A stretch of 64,000 nt of DNA from Acidicapsa dinghuensis. Its GTDB lineage: Bacteria; Acidobacteriota; Terriglobia; Terriglobales; Acidobacteriaceae. This document shows, one piece after another, positions 40,387 through 50,152 of the stretch (positions within the stretch are counted from its first letter, which is position 1; every line of letters begins with the position of its first letter). A program made the position numbers and the translations under genes. The stretch spans positions 62,001 to 126,000 of the forward strand of contig NZ_JAGSYH010000009.1 of assembly GCF_025685685.1 (NCBI RefSeq), written 5' to 3'. Below the pieces are notes generated by a model. That model worked only from the letters and a program-made list of their open reading frames with translations. It made no database searches and had not been told where the DNA came from.

Positions 40387-43074
40387 ATGCCTTTCCGCAA
40401 TCCGTTCCGTCGCAAACGCCGCAGCGCCGAAGACTTCACCGAAGAAATCCGCACTCATCTCGCGCTTGAAACAGATGAGCTGGAGTCCTCTGGCCTACCC
40501 AGCAAAGAAGCCAGACGCCGCGCCCGCGCCACCTTCGGCAGCATTCCCGCAGCACGAGAGCAATTCCATCTCCGCAGCCGCATCGCATGGATCGAACATC
40601 TCCGCCAGGACCTTCGCTATGCTTTGCGCGCCCTGTGGCGAAGTCCGGGTTTCACCTTCACGGTCGGTCTTACACTCGCTCTTGGCATGGGTATGACGAC
40701 CGCCATCTTCACCGCCGTCGACACGCTGATGTTGCAGCCATTGCCATTTCCGCGCGCCCACCAGCTGACTTTCATCGCAGCCGACTTCCGCGGCACGGCG
40801 ATGAACTCCTTATTCGCACCGGATTTCGCTGCCATGCAGACCGGTGGCGTCCACTCCTTCGCGCGGATCGGCGGCTTCGTTGCAACAGCAGACGCCAACC
40901 TGACTGACGGCAAAATCCCGCTGCGCGTAACCAGCATGGGCATAACCGCAAGCCTTCTGGATACGCTCCAGGTTCATCCACAGCTCGGCCGCAATATCGC
41001 AAAGGAAGAAGACGTTTTAGGTGGTGGCCACGTCGTGCTGATCAGTGACCGGCTCTGGCGCAATCGCTTCGGAGCCGACGTCAGCATCATCGGTAAATCG
41101 ATCGTTCTCAATGGCGAGCATCACACCGTCATTGGCGTGCTGCCTCGCGGCTTCGTCTTTCCAGACCCCTCCATCGAACCGGACATCTACACACCCGCGG
41201 CACTCCCTACAAACACAAATTTTGACGGCAGACCAGAGCCCGGCGTAATGGCTATCGCTAGGCTGCGCAACGGAGTAGCCATTCGGCAGGCCGACGCAGA
41301 GGTAAAGACACTCTTCGAATCAAGAAAACACATGTACCCGCCTGGCTGGGCCACCTCATCCAGCGGATATGTTGTCCGCGTGGAATCGCTCCAGCAGTAC
41401 GTCACCGGCGACTACAGCAAATCGCTTCTGCTGCTCATGGCCTGCGTGGCTTGTGTCCTCATGGTTGCCTGCGCCAACGTGGCAAACCTGCAGTTCGCGC
41501 GCGCCGCTGCCAGAGCCCACGAAATCGCCGTTCGCGAAGCGCTCGGCGCCACGCGAGGTCGGCTTATCCGGCAGTTTCTCATTGAAAGCCTCCTGTTATC
41601 CCTCGCGGCATCGCTTGCAAGCCTCGTTCTTGTCCAGCTCTCCTTGTCGATGCTGCGTGGATCGGCTCTTTTGCCTTTCTCTTCCAGCGGCATCACGGCG
41701 CTTGCTTCATTCTTCGGCAAATCTGGCAACGCGATCCACCTGGACAGCTCAATCCTGCTATTCGCCATCGCGCTTGCAATAGGCACAACGGTGCTCTTTG
41801 CCATTGTTCCCGCAATCAATGCAACAGGATCACGTTCATTTCGAGGTCTGCAGTCGAATACAGACAAAATAACGGCTGGACATTCTCATCGCCGATTGAG
41901 ACACGTCCTTCTCGTACTTGAGGTCTCAGCCTCGATAGCACTTCTCTCGTGCGCCGGGCTTCTCATTCGTAGCTTTGTCAATGTGATGAGCTATGAATCT
42001 GGATTCGATCCCAGCAACACCGTGACCGCCGCGCTCTCGCTCGATGGCAGCTCGTATCAATCGCCGTCTGCAGTAAGAAGATTCGCAGCAGATCTCCTTC
42101 CACGTCTGCAGGCATTGCCCGGAACAGAAACAGCCACGCTTACCAGCTCGCTCCCCCTCGATAACACGTTTAAAACGCGTTTCTCTCTGGATGATGATCC
42201 CAATCCACCGTTTGATCCCTGGCATCTCGTCACTTTCATAGCTGTATCACCGGACTACTTTCGCACTTTGAAGACACCTGTCATCCAAGGAAGAAGCTTT
42301 CGCACCGATGATACGGCGACTGCGCCGCGTGTACTGATCGTGAATCGCAAACTCGCATCACGGTTCTTTGGTGGAAACGCTTTGGGGAAACGAATGTACA
42401 TGCGCTATATCGAAACCGACACCCCACAATTCATTCCGGCAACAATCGTTGGTGTAGCTGAAGATGTACCCCACAATGGCCTACTGCAGCCGGTTGAACC
42501 GGAGGTTTATCTGCCACTCACGCAGGAGCCTTTGCACGCGTTGCAGATAGCAGTTCGGTCTAAAGAAGCTCCAGCAGCGCTTGCACCGGGTATCGTCCAT
42601 GCCGTCGCCGATGCAGATCGGGAAGTCCCAATTTTCAGCGTGCAGACGATGGATGACAACGTTGCTGCCGAGGTAGCAAAGCGAAAGGCAATCATGGCCT
42701 TGATGTCAGCCTTTGCGGTGCTCGCGGTTGTGATGTCTGCGGTCGGCGTCGCTGGTGTGTTTGCCTACCTGGTTTCGCAGCGTACTCGCGAGATGGGCAT
42801 TCGTCTCGCGCTTGGAGCCTCTCGTGTAAACCTCGTCCGTTTGGTAATAAGTGAAGCCTCCATAATCATTAATCTTGGCGGTCTTCTCGGTTTGTTCATC
42901 GCTTTGTTCGCAGACCGGCTCGTAGCTTCGATGCTTGTTGGAATTGGCCAACATGATCCAGCCATCATGGCGGGCGCCTTGATTCTGATGACGGCTGTTG
43001 CCCTCTGTGCCGCGTTACTGCCAGCAATACGCGCATCCAGAACCGATGTGCTGTCGGTTCTGCGCAATGAATGA
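40387..43074 (+). CDS. ADOP-family permease (second of the second PadR unit)
   Basis: The protein is 895 residues from the ATG at 40387 (MPFRNPFRRKRRSAEDF). The architecture is as in its neighbours, with N-terminal module, TM, MacB-like, FtsX, and the same again, ending PAIRASRTDVLSVLRNE. The first ~110 codons are nearly the same DNA as in the following gene, while the body differs. Codon use in the body is visibly less GC-rich at third positions than in the other permeases (many GCA, ATA and TCA codons). That points to a mosaic origin. The 102-bp gap before it shows no clear ribosome site. Confidence 0.88.
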   Translation: MPFRNPFRRKRRSAEDFTEEIRTHLALETDELESSGLPSKEARRRARATFGSIPAAREQFHLRSRIAWIEHLRQDLRYALRALWRSPGFTFTVGLTLALGMGMTTAIFTAVDTLMLQPLPFPRAHQLTFIAADFRGTAMNSLFAPDFAAMQTGGVHSFARIGGFVATADANLTDGKIPLRVTSMGITASLLDTLQVHPQLGRNIAKEEDVLGGGHVVLISDRLWRNRFGADVSIIGKSIVLNGEHHTVIGVLPRGFVFPDPSIEPDIYTPAALPTNTNFDGRPEPGVMAIARLRNGVAIRQADAEVKTLFESRKHMYPPGWATSSSGYVVRVESLQQYVTGDYSKSLLLLMACVACVLMVACANVANLQFARAAARAHEIAVREALGATRGRLIRQFLIESLLLSLAASLASLVLVQLSLSMLRGSALLPFSSSGITALASFFGKSGNAIHLDSSILLFAIALAIGTTVLFAIVPAINATGSRSFRGLQSNTDKITAGHSHRRLRHVLLVLEVSASIALLSCAGLLIRSFVNVMSYESGFDPSNTVTAALSLDGSSYQSPSAVRRFAADLLPRLQALPGTETATLTSSLPLDNTFKTRFSLDDDPNPPFDPWHLVTFIAVSPDYFRTLKTPVIQGRSFRTDDTATAPRVLIVNRKLASRFFGGNALGKRMYMRYIETDTPQFIPATIVGVAEDVPHNGLLQPVEPEVYLPLTQEPLHALQIAVRSKEAPAALAPGIVHAVADADREVPIFSVQTMDDNVAAEVAKRKAIMALMSAFAVLAVVMSAVGVAGVFAYLVSQRTREMGIRLALGASRVNLVRLVISEASIIINLGGLLGLFIALFADRLVASMLVGIGQHDPAIMAGALILMTAVALCAALLPAIRASRTDVLSVLRNE

Positions 43075-43161
43075 CCAAATCATGCAAGGAACGACTTGCC
43101 TACACGAATTCCGAAGTTATAGATCACTACGAAGAATCGCAGCAGGAAATCGGAGTTGACC

Positions 43162-45804
43162 ATGTTTCGCAACCGACGCAGAAGCAAAGAGGACTTCGCT
43201 GAAGAGATCCGCACCCACCTCGCCCTGGAGGCAGATGAACTGGCGTCCTCCGGCCTATCCAGCAGAGAAGCCAGCCGTCGCGCCCGCGCCACCTTCGGCA
43301 GCATTCCTGCAGCACGAGAGCAATTCCATCTCCGCAGCCGCATCGCATGGATCGAGCATCTTAGCCAGGACCTTCGCTATGCCTTGCGCGCCCTGATCCA
43401 GAGCCCAGCCTTCACCAGTACCGCGATTCTCACGCTCGCGCTCGGCATGGGAGCCAACATCGCCATCTTCTCGCTCATCGATGCGGTCCTGCTGCGCTCC
43501 CTGCCTGTCCAGCAGCCCGACCAGCTCTACTTCCTTAAATACGCTGGAGCGAAAGGCATCGGCCTCGCGCCGCCATACCCCTGCTTCGAACGCCTTCATG
43601 CGCAATCCAAATCTTTCACCAGCATGGCAGCTTTTGCTGGCGGCCCTTACGAGCTCAAGGTTCGTATCGGTGGCAGTCTCGAACGAGCCTTCGGAACGCG
43701 CGTATCCGGCGACTATTTCACCACTCTCGATCTCCAACCCGTCGCCGGTCGACTGCTCACACCCGCGGACCAGCAACTCGCTCCCGCAACCGCCGTTATC
43801 AGTTACGACTACTGGCAGCGCCGATTCGGCCTCAACCCCGCAGCTATTGGCTCAAACTTCACTCTCGATAACACCCGCTTCACCATCGTCGGCGTCGCCC
43901 CACGCAGCTTCCATGGACTCTTCCCCGGCCACCAGGCCGACTTCACACTGCCCATGACCACCATGCTGCTAGGCCCACACGACGGTGCAGGCATGCTCGC
44001 CGATACCGGCTCTCCATGGTTCGACATCGTCGCTCGCCTGAAACCCGGCACATCGCCCCAACAGGCCCGTGCCGAGGCCGACACCATCTTCCAGTCCTAC
44101 ATGCAGCAGTATCCAATGCCGCCCGACCTTCGCCGCGACGTCTTCAACCACATGGTCCTCGTCCCCGCCTCTCGCGGAATCGATGACCTGCGCAAGCAAT
44201 ATTCACGGCCGCTCCTCGCGCTTATGTTCGTCGTCGCGCTCGTGCTCCTGATCGCCTGCGCAAACATCACGAATCTCCTGCTCGCCCGCGCCGTCCGCCG
44301 TCAGCGAGAATTCGCCGTCCGCGTCGCTCTCGGAGCGGGCCGCAGCCGTCTCGTCCGACAGCTTCTCGCCGAAAATACTCTTCTCTTCACCCTCGGAGCA
44401 CTCGCAGGCGCCTGTCTCGCAGCCTTTGCCATCCATGCAATCGATCACTTCTTCTCGTCAGGCTCGCAGCCCATCACACTCGACGTACACATGGATTGGC
44501 GACTCGCAGCCTTCACCGCCGCCATCGCGCTCCTCGCCACACTCCTCTTCGGAGCGGCACCTATCCTCCGCGCACTTCGTACAGACCCCAACTCAGCACT
44601 CAAATCAGGCGCGCAAACTACCACTTCGAATCACAAATTTAGCGGTATCGACCTGGGGCGCGCACTCATCGTCCTTCAGATCGCTCTATCGCTCATCCTT
44701 CTCGTCGGCGCGTCCCTCTTCCTCCGTACCCTCAACAACCTCTACGCCATCGACGCCGGATTCCAGCCCGAGCACGTCCTGCTCTCGACCATTCAACTCC
44801 TTGAGTCTTCCTACCCCGGCGAAACGCAGCGCATCTCCGCCTGGAGCCGCATCCTCGATCGCATCCGCAGCATCCCCGGGGTCGAATCAGCAGGCGTATC
44901 GGAGATGACCCCGCTAGACGGCAGCGGACGTCACGTCGGCTTCCAGCCAAACGGTGGCGCAGCCGGCGGCCTCAACATGAACACCGTCAGCGAAGACTAC
45001 TTTGCCACCACTGGCACACGTCTCATCCGTGGCCACTCCTTCACCCAGAGTGACAATCTCGCATCGCCGCACGTCGCCATCCTGAACCAAAGCGCAGTGA
45101 AGGAGTTCTTTCCCGATCGCGATCCCCTCGGCGTCACTGTCCATGTCAACGACGACGCCACCTATCAGATCGTCGGCGTCGTGCAGGACGTGAAAGAACG
45201 CGGACTTCGCCAGGATGCCGGCTCATTCATCTATCTCCCCTTCCGTCAGCCCTACGACCGCAACTTCCGCATGACCCTCTCGGTTCGTACTGCCCTCAAC
45301 CCGGAAGCCCTCGCGCCCACGATCCAGAAGCTCATCCAATCCTCAGGTCCCGACATCCTCATCACCCGCACCGAGACCCTCACCGAGCAGCTCGACTCAA
45401 GCGTCGCACAGCAACGCCTCATCTCCGCTCTGGCCTCCATCTTCGGCCTGCTGGCTCTCGTTCTCTCCGCCATCGGACTCTACGGCGTACTAGCCTGCTC
45501 TGTCTTAGCGCGCACCCGCGAAATCGGCATCCGTCTCGCCCTCGGTGAACTACCCAGCCGCATCCTGCGCGGCTTTCTTACCGAAACCTCGCGCCTGATC
45601 ATTCTCGGATCGGCCATCGGCATCCCCGCCTCGCTCTTGCTCGCGCGAGCAGCAAACAGCCTCCTCTACGGCGTCACTTCAAATAACTTCGCAACCCAGA
45701 TCCTTTGCCTCGCAATTCTCGCGGCAGTTGCCTTGGGAGCCAGTCTTCTTCCCGCCCATCGAGCCAGCCGGATCAACCCGATGGAAGCCCTGCGCATGGA
45801 ATAA
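43162..45804 (+). CDS. ADOP-family permease (third of the second PadR unit)
   Basis: The protein is 880 residues. The start at 43162 (MFRNRRRSKEDFAEEI) has GGAG 6 bases upstream; a TTG six bases earlier is less likely. It has the same double MacB/FtsX layout, with ACANITNLLLARAVRRQRE in the first FtsX block and an end of AHRASRINPMEALRME. It shares with the previous gene a nearly identical stretch coding for RARATFGSIPAAREQFHLRS. It closes the padR-ADOP x3 unit. No terminator hairpin with a T-run was seen behind it. Confidence 0.9.
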   Translation: MFRNRRRSKEDFAEEIRTHLALEADELASSGLSSREASRRARATFGSIPAAREQFHLRSRIAWIEHLSQDLRYALRALIQSPAFTSTAILTLALGMGANIAIFSLIDAVLLRSLPVQQPDQLYFLKYAGAKGIGLAPPYPCFERLHAQSKSFTSMAAFAGGPYELKVRIGGSLERAFGTRVSGDYFTTLDLQPVAGRLLTPADQQLAPATAVISYDYWQRRFGLNPAAIGSNFTLDNTRFTIVGVAPRSFHGLFPGHQADFTLPMTTMLLGPHDGAGMLADTGSPWFDIVARLKPGTSPQQARAEADTIFQSYMQQYPMPPDLRRDVFNHMVLVPASRGIDDLRKQYSRPLLALMFVVALVLLIACANITNLLLARAVRRQREFAVRVALGAGRSRLVRQLLAENTLLFTLGALAGACLAAFAIHAIDHFFSSGSQPITLDVHMDWRLAAFTAAIALLATLLFGAAPILRALRTDPNSALKSGAQTTTSNHKFSGIDLGRALIVLQIALSLILLVGASLFLRTLNNLYAIDAGFQPEHVLLSTIQLLESSYPGETQRISAWSRILDRIRSIPGVESAGVSEMTPLDGSGRHVGFQPNGGAAGGLNMNTVSEDYFATTGTRLIRGHSFTQSDNLASPHVAILNQSAVKEFFPDRDPLGVTVHVNDDATYQIVGVVQDVKERGLRQDAGSFIYLPFRQPYDRNFRMTLSVRTALNPEALAPTIQKLIQSSGPDILITRTETLTEQLDSSVAQQRLISALASIFGLLALVLSAIGLYGVLACSVLARTREIGIRLALGELPSRILRGFLTETSRLIILGSAIGIPASLLLARAANSLLYGVTSNNFATQILCLAILAAVALGASLLPAHRASRINPMEALRME

Positions 45805-46321
45805 AACATCGAGAACTGCTCCAATCTTCATCGTCTGCGACGGATTTACCCGAATTCTTGATTACATAGGTTCAAAGTGATCAGCTTTCATTGACAGCCT
45901 CAGGCTTCACATTCTATTTATCAACAAGATAGATATGCGTCGTCTCGTCAGATCAGACGGCAAGCCTCGCGGCGTCCGACAGACCGTTGAGGCTCACACT
46001 TAACGCCACGGCACGTCTGTACCACGCAAAGGGATCTTTCAAGACCCCTCCTGACTGCCAAGTCGTTGCACGGTCTTTCCTCCCGATGGAGCCTGAATCA
46101 AGGCACCTGCACGGTTACAGGAGAAGGAACCGGCTAGAAATCGTCACCTGAACCCGCATCCTCTCTCAAAGGGATGAGTTTTTAACTTTGAGAATACGTT
46201 TTCTAAACGTATGCGCTCGATTCACGGATCGGAACGAACATACACAAAGATTCGACCCGATCGACCCTTCGCAAGCGGCAACCGTCCCGTTTCAACCGGC
46301 TTACCTTTGGAGGATTCAGCC
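45805..46321. other. Long untranslated region upstream of the TonB-dependent receptor
   Basis: This 517-bp stretch has no credible gene. Between about 45950 and 46140 several complementary segments occur (for example GCCTC with GAGGC, and AAGACC with GGTCTT), which could fold, but I cannot match them to a named riboswitch. CTCAAAG (46166-46172 region) and CTTTGAG (46186-46192 region) form another inverted repeat just before the LacI-like palindrome. A structured leader is possible but unproven. Confidence 0.5.
46194..46212 (+). promoter_or_regulatory. LacI-like operator palindrome upstream of the TonB-dependent receptor
   Basis: ATACGTTT - TCT - AAACGTAT is a perfect 8-bp-arm inverted repeat, 110 bp before the receptor start. 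The AACGTT-type half-sites resemble LacI/GalR-family operators, except for the odd three-base spacer. No LacI-family gene lies in the window. Confidence 0.5.
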
Positions 46322-49300
46322 ATGCAATCCATCAGGCCAACCTGGCGCGTCATTCTTTGCATTCTTGGCCTTTTCGCATTCTGCGCAACCAGCAGTCTCT
46401 ACGCGCAGGTCGATCAGGGATCTATCAGCGGCACCGTTGCCGACAACTCAGGCGGCGTCATTCCTGGTGCCACCGTCACCATCTCTAGCGACGCCACCGG
46501 ACTCACCTTCACTCGCACCACAAACGGAAACGGCTTCTACACCTTCACCCCCATTAAGATCGGCACCTACACCGTTTCTGTTACCGCTCCCAACTTTGAG
46601 AAGTTCGTCCAGCAAAACGTCCACGTCGACGTCAGCCAGTCCGTCGGACTCAACATCGCTCTCAAGCCCGGAGCAGTCACGGAAACCGTCACCGTCACTG
46701 CCGCTCCCGAACTGCAAACTCAGGAAGCCTCCACAGGCCAGGTCTTCGATACTCAGACCATCGACCAGACCCCGCTGAACGGCCGCAACTACGTCTTCAT
46801 CGCGCAACTCACCACCGGCGTAGCCGCTCCCAATCAGGGATTCTCGCAAGTCTCAGGCGCGGGTGATTTCACCTCCAACGGTGGCCGCGTCTCGCAGAAT
46901 AACTTCATCCTCGACGGTGTCGACAACAATTCCAACATGCAAGACTTCCTCAACGGCGCCACCTACGCCGTGCGCCCTCCGCCTGACGCTCTGGCCGAAT
47001 TCAAGGTCGAGAGCAGCGACTACAGCGCCGAGCTTGGCCGCTCCACCGGAGCCGCCATCAACGCCTCCATCAAGTCCGGCAGCAACCAGTTCCACGGCTC
47101 CCTGTGGGAGTATCTGCAAAACGATCGCATGGACGCGGCGGACTACTTCGACAGAAGCGGCAAAACCGCCTATCACCAGAACCAATTCGGTGGAACCTTC
47201 GGTGGACCAATCCTGCGTGACAAAATCTTCTTCTTCGCAGACGCGCAGGCCACTCTGATCTCATCCTTCCAACCTGAACAGCCAAACAACACGGTCCCCA
47301 CCGCTCTTGAGCGCACCGGCGACTTCACCGAGATGCTCAACCCCGCCAACACCGCAGGTAACGGCTCCATCGCTCTCTATCAGCCCGGCGGAACACCCAC
47401 CGTCACCGCTGGCGGCTCGCAGGTTCCCGGAGCGCCACCACCATATCTCACCTGCAACGGCGTACAAAACGTCATCTGCTCACCCAATCCCATCGCTGCA
47501 AAGATCCTGAGCCTCTTCCCCATGCCCAATCAGGGTGCGACTGGCCAGGTCTTCAACAACTACACCATTCCTGCCGCGGCAGTCACCAACAACACCACCC
47601 AGTATGACGCCCGGCTCGATTACAACTTCTCGTCAAAAGATCAGCTCTTCGGCCGCTACAGCTACTCCAACAACCCCAGAAACTACGCCCCTCCGCTAGG
47701 CATTCTGGACGGCGGCGGTTTTGGCACCACCGGCCAGGACAGTGACTACGGCAAGAGCGCAGTAATCAGCGAAACCCACTTCTTCTCGCCGACCCTTTCC
47801 AATGAATTCCGCGTCGGTTTCAACTGGCTTTCCGCAGGCTACCTCCAAGTCAACAATGGAACCGACATCGCCGCGCAGTATGGCCTTGGCGGCATCCCCT
47901 TCGGCCCCGCGCTCGGCGGCTTCCCCGCCATCAGCTTTGGCGGATACATCAATGGCATCGGCGTTCCCTCCTACATGCCGTCGTATGAAAAACAGAACGT
48001 TCTCCAGATCATCGACAACGTCAATAAAGTCTGGGGCAATCACTCCGTCAAGTTCGGCGTCGACTTCCAGCACGTGCGCTTCTACGGTCTTCAGCCTCCC
48101 GATGGCATCGGAAGCCAGAGCTTCAGCGGCACCTACACCGGCGATCCCAGCCAGCCCACCATCGTCACCGGCTCCGGCGTCGCCGACTTCCTGCTCGACG
48201 ACATGAACAGCTCCAGCCTCAACACCGTCACACCCGTCACCAATCTGCGTTGGTATTCGGCTGCCTACGCACAAGATGATTGGAAAATAACGCCACGCCT
48301 CACCGTAAATCTCGGCCTCCGCTGGGAATACACTCAGCCCTTCAGCGCTCTCAATGATGCACAGGCAAACTTCACCGGCACCTACGTAAATAACAATCAG
48401 GGCACGGGAACCTATCTCATTCCTCAATCGCAAAAGAGCTTCCCGGTTTCTCCATCCTTGCTGCAGTATCTGGCTGCCGATAACATCGCCATTCAATACA
48501 GCTCTAACCATTACCTCGTGAACACGTACAAGGCGAACTTCGCTCCACGGCTCGGCATAGCCTATGCGCTCACGCCCAGGTCTGTCGTTCGCGCCGGAGG
48601 AGGTCTTTTCTACGGCGGTCAGGAGAACGTGGGTCTAGGCCTGAACCTCGGCAACAACGCGCCCTTCTTCGTCACCGCTGGTTTCATCCCCACACCCAAT
48701 GTCTGCCAGAACGTGCTCGGCACCGTAACCTGCCCCACCAACGGCCAGACTCTCGAAACCGGCTTCGGCGCAGCAGCCACCAGCGCTTCAGCTCTCGCCG
48801 ACGCAGCGGGAGTAGGCACCATCTACGCCAACAACCAGGTCGCCAAGACGGCGGTAACCGCAGCCTACAACCTCAGCTATCAACGCGAGCTCACCAACTC
48901 GCTCTCGTTTACCATCAGCTATCAGGGCAACCAGAGCAAGCATCTCCGCGCAAGCTACGCAGCCAATACCTATCTCGGAGCCTTTCCACACGGTGGCGAC
49001 GGACAGGACCTGCAACCCTTCCACGACTTCTACATCGTCAACGTCGCAAACGAGGGCGTCAGCGAATACAACTCGCTTCAAGCCAAGTTGGACAAGAGGT
49101 TTACGAATGGCCTCGGCTTCCTCGCCGGCTACACCTGGGGTCACTGCCTCGACGACGCCTTCGGCCCCATTGGCCAAAGTCAGGACGGCGGATATCGTAA
49201 CCCCGGCTTCCTCGGCTTCCGCTATGACTACGGCGCCTGCACACAGGATGTCCGCAGCCGCTTCACCTTCTCACCTCAGTATCAGCTCCCCTTCGGCAGA

Positions 49301-49891
49301 GGCCGCCACTTCCTCAATCATGGTGGAGTAGTCGATCAGGTCGCCGGCGGATGGACCACCAGCTTCATCTTCCAGGCACAAACCGGCAATCCCGTGTTCC
49401 TGACTTCCACCAACCAGGGCGAGAGCTATCCAGTTCGCATCTTCGATCCCTACGGAACCGGAGGTACAGCCGACCCAGCCACACAGCCGCAATTCAACTG
49501 CGCCGCGAAAACACGCACTCTGGGCCAGTGGTTCAATCCCTGCGCCTTCAAAAACCCACCGCAGGCCGCACCTCAAACCAGCGCCGCCAACAACTGGATC
49601 GATGAAACCGTCGCCGGAACCATCCCCTTCGGCCCGGCAGGCCGCGAATCCATCGTAGGCCCCGGCTTCTACAAGCTTGATGCCTCGCTCTTCAAGACCT
49701 TCCCCATCGCATTCCACGAGTCGTCGGTGCAACTCCGCGCCGATGCCTTCAATCTCCTCAATCACCCAAGCTACGGCAATCCAGGCAGCGGTCTCTCAGG
49801 CGCAAACAGCCAGGCCATCAACTCCACCCGCTTCAGCGGCATCATTCCAGACGCCCGCGTCCTCCAGGTAGCAGCGCGCCTGACCTTCTAA
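46322..49891 (+). CDS. TonB-dependent receptor, Oar-like, with N-terminal carboxypeptidase-regulatory-like domain
   Basis: The protein is 1189 residues; the ATG at 46322 has GGAGG 8 bases upstream. A signal peptide ends ATSSLYAQ. An Ig-like regulatory domain follows (GSISGTVADNSGGVIPGATV), typical of Oar-like receptors. The plug includes ETVTVTAAP and the NGRNYVFIAQLTTGV and FILDGVDNN segments, and the rest is a large outer-membrane barrel with many aromatic-ended strands and a final RVLQVAARLTF. It should import a TonB-energised ligand, often an oligosaccharide in this phylum. A GH27 galactosidase lies 1.6 kb downstream, but the terminator between them argues against one transcript. Confidence 0.93.
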   Translation: MQSIRPTWRVILCILGLFAFCATSSLYAQVDQGSISGTVADNSGGVIPGATVTISSDATGLTFTRTTNGNGFYTFTPIKIGTYTVSVTAPNFEKFVQQNVHVDVSQSVGLNIALKPGAVTETVTVTAAPELQTQEASTGQVFDTQTIDQTPLNGRNYVFIAQLTTGVAAPNQGFSQVSGAGDFTSNGGRVSQNNFILDGVDNNSNMQDFLNGATYAVRPPPDALAEFKVESSDYSAELGRSTGAAINASIKSGSNQFHGSLWEYLQNDRMDAADYFDRSGKTAYHQNQFGGTFGGPILRDKIFFFADAQATLISSFQPEQPNNTVPTALERTGDFTEMLNPANTAGNGSIALYQPGGTPTVTAGGSQVPGAPPPYLTCNGVQNVICSPNPIAAKILSLFPMPNQGATGQVFNNYTIPAAAVTNNTTQYDARLDYNFSSKDQLFGRYSYSNNPRNYAPPLGILDGGGFGTTGQDSDYGKSAVISETHFFSPTLSNEFRVGFNWLSAGYLQVNNGTDIAAQYGLGGIPFGPALGGFPAISFGGYINGIGVPSYMPSYEKQNVLQIIDNVNKVWGNHSVKFGVDFQHVRFYGLQPPDGIGSQSFSGTYTGDPSQPTIVTGSGVADFLLDDMNSSSLNTVTPVTNLRWYSAAYAQDDWKITPRLTVNLGLRWEYTQPFSALNDAQANFTGTYVNNNQGTGTYLIPQSQKSFPVSPSLLQYLAADNIAIQYSSNHYLVNTYKANFAPRLGIAYALTPRSVVRAGGGLFYGGQENVGLGLNLGNNAPFFVTAGFIPTPNVCQNVLGTVTCPTNGQTLETGFGAAATSASALADAAGVGTIYANNQVAKTAVTAAYNLSYQRELTNSLSFTISYQGNQSKHLRASYAANTYLGAFPHGGDGQDLQPFHDFYIVNVANEGVSEYNSLQAKLDKRFTNGLGFLAGYTWGHCLDDAFGPIGQSQDGGYRNPGFLGFRYDYGACTQDVRSRFTFSPQYQLPFGRGRHFLNHGGVVDQVAGGWTTSFIFQAQTGNPVFLTSTNQGESYPVRIFDPYGTGGTADPATQPQFNCAAKTRTLGQWFNPCAFKNPPQAAPQTSAANNWIDETVAGTIPFGPAGRESIVGPGFYKLDASLFKTFPIAFHESSVQLRADAFNLLNHPSYGNPGSGLSGANSQAINSTRFSGIIPDARVLQVAARLTF

Positions 49892-49907
49892 ACGATCCAC
49901 ACACACA

Positions 49908-49949
49908 AAAGCCGCTCCGCGACCATCCTTCGCGGAGCGGCTTTTTCTT
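49908..49949 (+). terminator. Strong Rho-independent terminator after the TonB-dependent receptor
   Basis: AAAGCCGCTCCGCGA (49908-49922) and TCGCGGAGCGGCTTT (49930-49944) form a perfect 15-bp stem with a 7-base loop, followed by a T-rich run (CTTT). It starts 16 bases after the stop codon. Confidence 0.95.
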
Positions 49950-50045
49950 TGCCCTACAACCTACTTCCAGATCCACAAGATTTCCTTCGTTGGCAGCCGG
50001 GTGCCCACCCTTCATTTTCAGCCCCTCAAGCTACCACAACTCTCG

Positions 50046-50086
50046 GAGTGCCCCATCCTTTCTACGTTCTTTGTAGAAAGGGTGGG
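50046..50086. repeat. REP-like palindrome upstream of the RAYT gene
   Basis: GAGTGCC then CCCATCCTTTCTAC (50052-50065), loop GTTCTTT, and GTAGAAAGGGTGGG (50073-50086): a 14-bp stem with one mismatch. A degenerate GGGTGCCCACCCTTCATTTT near 50000 looks like a broken further copy. Confidence 0.75.
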
Positions 50087-50152
50087 AACCACCACTGTCC
50101 GCAGCGCATAAGCCATATTCGTGCGCAGCACGAACCCACTACAATCCGTAAC

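Noticed and set aside
46052-46140. Cobalamin or cyclic-di-GMP riboswitch before the TonB-dependent receptor
   Set aside because: Short matches (CTGACTGCC, CACGCAAAG) are present, but the rest of either consensus is missing.
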